DNA of 9,875 nt from positions 1 to 9,875 of the forward strand of contig CAAEUM010000347.1 of assembly GCA_900759225.1 (NCBI GenBank), given 5' to 3'. Shown here one piece after another: positions 6,890 through 9,875 of the stretch. The notes under the pieces are model-generated. The model was not told the DNA's origin. It did not search any database and saw only the letters and a list, made by a program, of their open reading frames with translations. The position numbers and the translations under genes are program-made. This DNA is from Lachnospiraceae bacterium (GTDB taxonomy: Bacteria > Bacillota > Clostridia > Lachnospirales > Lachnospiraceae). Position 1 is the stretch's first letter. Every line of letters begins with the position of its first letter.

Positions 6890-7723
6890 GTGGCAAGGCC
6901 AAGAAAGTGCAGACGGGTATGCCAGCTGCCGGTGACCCGGTTTTTTGTGCCTGAGGAAGGCCTGGGGGAAGCTGGTTTGGAGAAGAACGGCGGACAGTCC
7001 GGCTTTTCTGCTTCAGTTAAGGCAGAAAAGGTGGTTTTAAGTGTGGATGAATATGAAACCATCCGCCTCATTGACCTGGAAGGGTTGTCTCAGGAGGAGT
7101 GCAGCCGGTATATGGATGTTGCCAGGACTACGGTGCAGCTGATCTATATGTCAGCCCGCAGGAAACTGGCCAGGATGCTGGTTTTAGGCCTCCCTCTGGA
7201 AATTGGCGGAGGCGATTATCAGCTGTGCAGCGGGGGCGAGACCCGCTGTGGCTGCAGCGACTGCTACCTGCAGAAGCTGAAACAGGAATATGGAAAAACG
7301 AAAGGAGAACATAGTATGAGAATCGCAGTAACCTACGAAAATGGAGAAATTTTTCAGCATTTTGGACACACAGAGGAATTTAAGGTATATGACGTGGAGA
7401 ATGGGGCAGTTGTGTCTTCACAGGTAGTAAGCACCAACGGAAGCGGACATGGCGCACTTGCAGGCGTCTTATCTGCTTTAAATGCAGAGGTTTTAATCTG
7501 CGGCGGCATTGGCGGAGGCGCACGCATGGCACTGGACGAGGCGGGGATCAAGCTTTACGGCGGCGTAAGCGGCAGTGCAGACAAGGCAGTGGAAGCCCTG
7601 CTGGCAGGAAATCTTGAATTTAACCCGGATGTACAGTGCGATCATCATGGAGAGCATCACCATGAGGGTGAGGCCTGCGGGGAGCATGGCTGCGGAAACC
7701 ATGGCTGCGGGGAGCACCATTAA
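6890..7723 (+). CDS. DUF134 helix-turn-helix protein fused to a NifX/NifB-type FeMo-cofactor-binding domain
   Basis: The 277-residue product has two parts. Residues 1-110 are a DUF134 domain: the MARPRKCRRV opening, then VVLSVDEYETIRLIDLEGLS and a sigma-region-4-like helix-turn-helix (about 45-90), suggesting DNA binding. A CSGGETRCGCSDC cysteine cluster follows (C113, C120, C122, C125). Residues 143-247 are a dinitrogenase iron-molybdenum cofactor-binding domain, with MRIAVTYENG, FQHFGHTEEF, NGSGHGALAG and ICGGIGGGAR. The last 28 residues carry 9 His and 4 Cys and probably bind metal. A stretch near residues 23-44 looks like an insertion relative to the usual DUF134 form. No nif genes are nearby, so a nitrogenase role is unlikely; metal or Fe-S-responsive regulation is inferred. 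The GTG start is fixed by the ribosome site. A second ribosome site and ATG lie exactly between the domains. Confidence 0.88.
   Translation: MARPRKCRRVCQLPVTRFFVPEEGLGEAGLEKNGGQSGFSASVKAEKVVLSVDEYETIRLIDLEGLSQEECSRYMDVARTTVQLIYMSARRKLARMLVLGLPLEIGGGDYQLCSGGETRCGCSDCYLQKLKQEYGKTKGEHSMRIAVTYENGEIFQHFGHTEEFKVYDVENGAVVSSQVVSTNGSGHGALAGVLSALNAEVLICGGIGGGARMALDEAGIKLYGGVSGSADKAVEALLAGNLEFNPDVQCDHHGEHHHEGEACGEHGCGNHGCGEHH
7301..7318 (+). promoter_or_regulatory. Internal ribosome site and ATG for a stand-alone NifX-like domain
   Basis: AAAGGAG at 7301-7307 stands 8 bases before the in-frame ATG 7316-7318. That ATG begins MRIAVTYENG, the normal N-terminus of free-standing NifX-like proteins. Starting here would give a 135-residue product. 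Use of the site is inferred from its quality and position. Confidence 0.6.
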
Positions 7724-7742
7724 TTAAAAAGATAAAAACGGG

Positions 7743-7789
7743 AAAAGCCCGGGCAAAGTGTGTTTTGTACATGCAGCCCGGGCTTTTTT
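7743..7789. terminator. Rho-independent terminator with perfect 12-bp stem
   Basis: AAAAGCCCGGGC (7743-7754) pairs perfectly with GCCCGGGCTTTT (7776-7787) around a 21-nt loop, and T continues to 7789. It lies 19 bases after the DUF134-NifX stop. On the minus strand the stem also ends in TTTT, so it may serve the convergent LysR pair too. Confidence 0.93.
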
Positions 7790-7812
7790 ATAAAATGGTT
7801 ATTAAATATAAA

Positions 7813-8760
7813 TTAGTGGATTTTTTCGCCTTCTTCCATGACGTCCATTAGATTTTTAAAACCAGATTCGAAATCAAAAATTCTTAGGAACATAAAAATT
7901 AATTCGCGGACTGGATCAGTCATTGGGAGGGTATTGCTGTAAACAATACTGAGAGAATAAAAAGCTTCTGGTTTCAAGGAGCAGTGTGCGAATTTATCGG
8001 TTTCTTTAATAGCGCTTAAAGGAAGAAGGCTATAAGCAAACTGTTGGTTTAGCATTAGGCGCAAGGTGGCGAAAGTTTCTGCGTGACAAAGAATATTGGG
8101 CTTTAATCCACAGCGATTTAAGTAGTATTTGGTAGCATATCCAAATGTATGAAGGGGAGTGGATAAAAAGCCAAGAGGATGTAGCTTTTGTACAATTTCC
8201 TGAAATGGTACGCCTTGTAGGCCATCTGGAAACAGGTGATTTGGGAAGGCAAGATGCAGTTCTTCTTTTCGTACAGGAATAGTACCAAGAAGAGAAGATG
8301 AGACGCCAGAAGCAATAATAAATGCTAGGTCAGCATCTTGTTTTTCTACCTCCATTCGAGCGGATGTGTCGGTTACAATGATAGGGGAGAGCTCTACTGA
8401 TGGATATTTCTGAGTGAAATCGGGATAAATATAATCCATGAAAAAACGATAAAAATTCTGATGAAGAGCAATACGAATGGAGGAAATCCAGGGAACGCCG
8501 CTGTGGATAGCATTAATTTGCTTCATAGCCTGTTCCTTAATATTCATAATATTTCTGGCTCCGGACATATATTTTTTTCCGGAAGGAGTTAGGGAAAAGG
8601 AGTGGCCATTCCGCTCAAAAAGAGCAGTGCCTAGTTCTTTTTCTAAGTGTCTTAACTGTTGGTTTAATGCAGAAGGGGTTATATAGAGACGCTTAGCTGC
8701 TTTGGTGAAGCTTTTTTCTTCCCAAAGTGCCAGCATATACTCAATCTGTCTTGTGTTCAT
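7813..8760 (-). CDS. LysR-type transcriptional regulator (downstream member of tandem pair)
   Basis: From ATG 8760 the protein has 315 residues, a normal LysR length. It opens MNTRQIEYMLALWEEKS and the winged helix-turn-helix is visible at about 17-36 (SFTKAAKRLYITPSALNQQL), followed by the linker helix start RHLEKELG and FERNGHSFSLTPSG. Residues from about 95 form the periplasmic-binding-like effector domain, with WISSIRIALHQNF as its first strand. The frame remains open up to 8805, but the good ribosome site supports 8760. Its start lies 20 bp inside the end of the neighbouring LysR gene, so the two are co-transcribed and probably coupled. The DNA is more AT-rich than the genes to the left. 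The effector ligand and targets are unknown. Confidence 0.9.
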   Translation of the reverse strand: MNTRQIEYMLALWEEKSFTKAAKRLYITPSALNQQLRHLEKELGTALFERNGHSFSLTPSGKKYMSGARNIMNIKEQAMKQINAIHSGVPWISSIRIALHQNFYRFFMDYIYPDFTQKYPSVELSPIIVTDTSARMEVEKQDADLAFIIASGVSSSLLGTIPVRKEELHLAFPNHLFPDGLQGVPFQEIVQKLHPLGFLSTPLHTFGYATKYYLNRCGLKPNILCHAETFATLRLMLNQQFAYSLLPLSAIKETDKFAHCSLKPEAFYSLSIVYSNTLPMTDPVRELIFMFLRIFDFESGFKNLMDVMEEGEKIH

Positions 8761-9739
8761 ATGTTGTTTCCTCCCATTGATCAAAGAGCGTTTTAGATAA
8801 TCCATTCATAACAAAATTTGGAATATATCCTTTCATTCCCTGTTTAAGAATACAATAAATTAAATATTGTTCAGTTAAACTTATAGGTTGGTCTTTTCGG
8901 ACAGCAACTCCATAGGAGAGACATGGCTGTTCTGGAAGCCTGAAAATCTGCATAGCAGAGGTGTTAATCTGGTGAATAAGATGGGAAGAGAGAAAACAAG
9001 CTCCAAATCCAGCTTGGGCAAGTTGAAGCATGACAAATAGATTATTGCTTGTATATAAAGTGGTGGGTATGTAACCAGCTTTCTGGAAAAGTTTTTCAAG
9101 GATTTCCCATTGCGCAGTTTCTTCTCCAGGCAGTAGGAATGGAATATCTTTTAATGATTCTAGTTGTATTAAACTGAAATCATTATCCCAAAGGGCTTCT
9201 CCGGTGGAGATACCGTAAATTTTGGGTATCAGAAGAAAAAGTTCATGGCGAGAAAACTGAAAAAAGTAATTTGCTTTTTTCTGATTTTCCTTAAGGCTTA
9301 AAATAGCCATATGTACTTCTTTTTTTCCCAGATATTCGTGTAATTGTTGATTAAATCCCTCTTTCACCAGTATTTCTGCATAGGGAAATTTTTGGTATAT
9401 TTCCGGAATTATCCGCCCTATCAGACGGGAGGAAGTATATCCAGAAACGCCTACAGTAATTTGTTGTATTTCCGAGGGTTGGCATAGGGAAGCTATCTTC
9501 TGGTAAGTATGTTCTTTTACTTCAACAATTTTTTTGGCCGCATTCAGATAGATAGAGCCTTCTGATGTAGGGAAAAGTTTTCTCTGATAAGAGAAAAAAA
9601 GAGGGAATCCCAGCTCTTTTTCCAGATTGGACAGATATTGGCTCAAAGCGGGTTGCGAAATATGCAGTATCTTAGATGCAGCAGAAAGGCTTTGCTGCTG
9701 GGCAATTTCCAAAAGATAGGAAAGTTGTTTTGTTTGCAT
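8741..9739 (-). CDS. LysR-type transcriptional regulator (upstream member of tandem pair)
   Basis: The 332-residue protein starts MQTKQLSYLLEIAQQQS. Its helix-turn-helix lies at about 17-36 (SLSAASKILHISQPALSQYL), followed by SNLEKELGFPLFF and the PTSEG turn typical of LysR proteins. The effector domain starts around residue 91 with QQITVGVSGYTSSRLIG. It resembles the neighbouring LysR in layout and spacing, so the pair may be old paralogues. ATG 9739 has GAGGA at 9748-9744, a short but usable distance. The gene's 3' end overlaps the next LysR start by 20 bp. A strong promoter lies at 9771-9799, and a second promoter points away off the right edge; this is the usual arrangement of a LysR regulator and its divergent target. 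The ligand is unknown. Confidence 0.9.
   Translation of the reverse strand: MQTKQLSYLLEIAQQQSLSAASKILHISQPALSQYLSNLEKELGFPLFFSYQRKLFPTSEGSIYLNAAKKIVEVKEHTYQKIASLCQPSEIQQITVGVSGYTSSRLIGRIIPEIYQKFPYAEILVKEGFNQQLHEYLGKKEVHMAILSLKENQKKANYFFQFSRHELFLLIPKIYGISTGEALWDNDFSLIQLESLKDIPFLLPGEETAQWEILEKLFQKAGYIPTTLYTSNNLFVMLQLAQAGFGACFLSSHLIHQINTSAMQIFRLPEQPCLSYGVAVRKDQPISLTEQYLIYCILKQGMKGYIPNFVMNGLSKTLFDQWEETTYEHKTD
8770..8775 (-). promoter_or_regulatory. Ribosome binding site of the downstream LysR gene
   Basis: The minus strand reads GGGAGG here, 9 bases before ATG 8760. The site lies inside the coding sequence of the upstream LysR gene, which supports translational coupling and rejects the longer start at 8805. 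Confidence 0.8.
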
Positions 9740-9770
9740 GCTATCCTCACTAATTATAAGTTTTTCTTAA

Positions 9771-9799
9771 ATTTTATATAAAGTAAACAAGCTTGTCAA
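9771..9799 (-). promoter_or_regulatory. Sigma-A type promoter of the LysR pair
   Basis: On the minus strand TTGACA (9799-9794) is followed by 17 bases and TAAAAT (9776-9771), predicting a start near 9764 and a leader of about 25 bases. The -35 overlaps that of the plus-strand promoter, and the 10-bp palindrome ACAAGCTTGT (9787-9796) covers both. Confidence 0.78.
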
Positions 9800-9821
9800 T
9801 TATAAAAATCTAAATTATACT
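9793..9821 (+). promoter_or_regulatory. Divergent promoter reading off the right edge
   Basis: TTGTCA (9793-9798), a 17-base spacer and TATACT (9816-9821) form a good plus-strand promoter with a predicted start near 9828. No coding start with a ribosome site is seen before the window ends at 9875, so the gene it drives lies outside. Confidence 0.65.
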
Positions 9822-9875
9822 GATATTATCCAAATAACCTAGGTAAATACGGAAAAACTTATATAATAAATGCTA

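Larger units (their letters stand above)
9755..9863. repeat. 12-bp perfect inverted repeat flanking the divergent promoter region
   Basis: TATAAGTTTTTC at 9755-9766 is the exact reverse complement of GAAAAACTTATA at 9852-9863. The left arm covers the predicted start point of the LysR transcript. The right arm falls in the leader of the predicted divergent transcript. The two arms are candidate operators in opposite orientation; the AT-rich base composition raises the chance rate somewhat. Confidence 0.5.

Noticed and set aside
6890..7723. Evidence of a nitrogen fixation locus because of the NifX-like domain
   Set aside because: This domain is common in non-fixing anaerobes and no other nif gene is present in the window.
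8761..8805. Longer N-terminus for the downstream LysR protein
   Set aside because: The added 15 residues are not LysR-like and the GGGAGG at 8770-8775 serves the ATG at 8760.
9870..9875. ATG near the right edge as the start of the divergent gene
   Set aside because: No ribosome site stands at a usable distance and only two codons are visible.

Overview
The window reads as a piece of a Firmicutes chromosome, most likely a gut-type Clostridia/Lachnospiraceae. The grounds are strong AGGAGG-type ribosome sites, a Gram-positive lipoprotein signal on the transport receptor, a Cof-type HAD phosphatase, and a DUF134-NifX-like protein of the kind seen in anaerobic Firmicutes. The species call is an inference from these features, not from any search.

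Positions 1-5989 hold one long plus-strand cluster, cut at the left edge. In order it has the C-terminal part of a SIS-domain phosphosugar protein, a YjbQ/UPF0047 protein, a xylose-isomerase-like TIM-barrel epimerase/isomerase, a Cof-type HAD phosphatase, and a three-gene carbohydrate ABC importer (lipoprotein receptor plus two permeases). Gaps are short (15, 23, 17, 67 and 45 bp, then a 4-bp overlap), and a clear terminator follows at 5995-6043. The likely logic is uptake of a sugar or phosphorylated-sugar compound through the importer, then isomerisation and dephosphorylation by the enzymes. The substrate cannot be read from the sequence. No ATP-binding subunit is present, so a shared ATPase encoded elsewhere is expected.

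Positions 6000-7790 hold a minus-strand GNAT acetyltransferase, convergent with the operon, and a plus-strand DUF134-NifX-like fusion gene. These two are divergent across a 157-bp gap with a near-consensus promoter for each direction. The fusion gene keeps a well-placed ribosome site and ATG exactly at the domain boundary, and it ends in a His/Cys-rich tail. A perfect 12-bp stem terminator closes it.

Positions 7800-9875 are visibly more AT-rich. They hold two tandem minus-strand LysR-type regulators overlapping by 20 bp, followed at the right edge by an AT-rich intergenic region. There, two well-formed divergent promoters overlap at a shared -35 element, and a 12-bp inverted repeat flanks them. 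A divergent target gene is therefore expected just off the right end.

No tRNA, rRNA, CRISPR array, insertion sequence or phage gene was seen. No clearly new system is evident. The most unusual points are the dual-start fusion gene, the LysR pair with its back-to-back promoter region, and the YjbQ gene inside a sugar operon.
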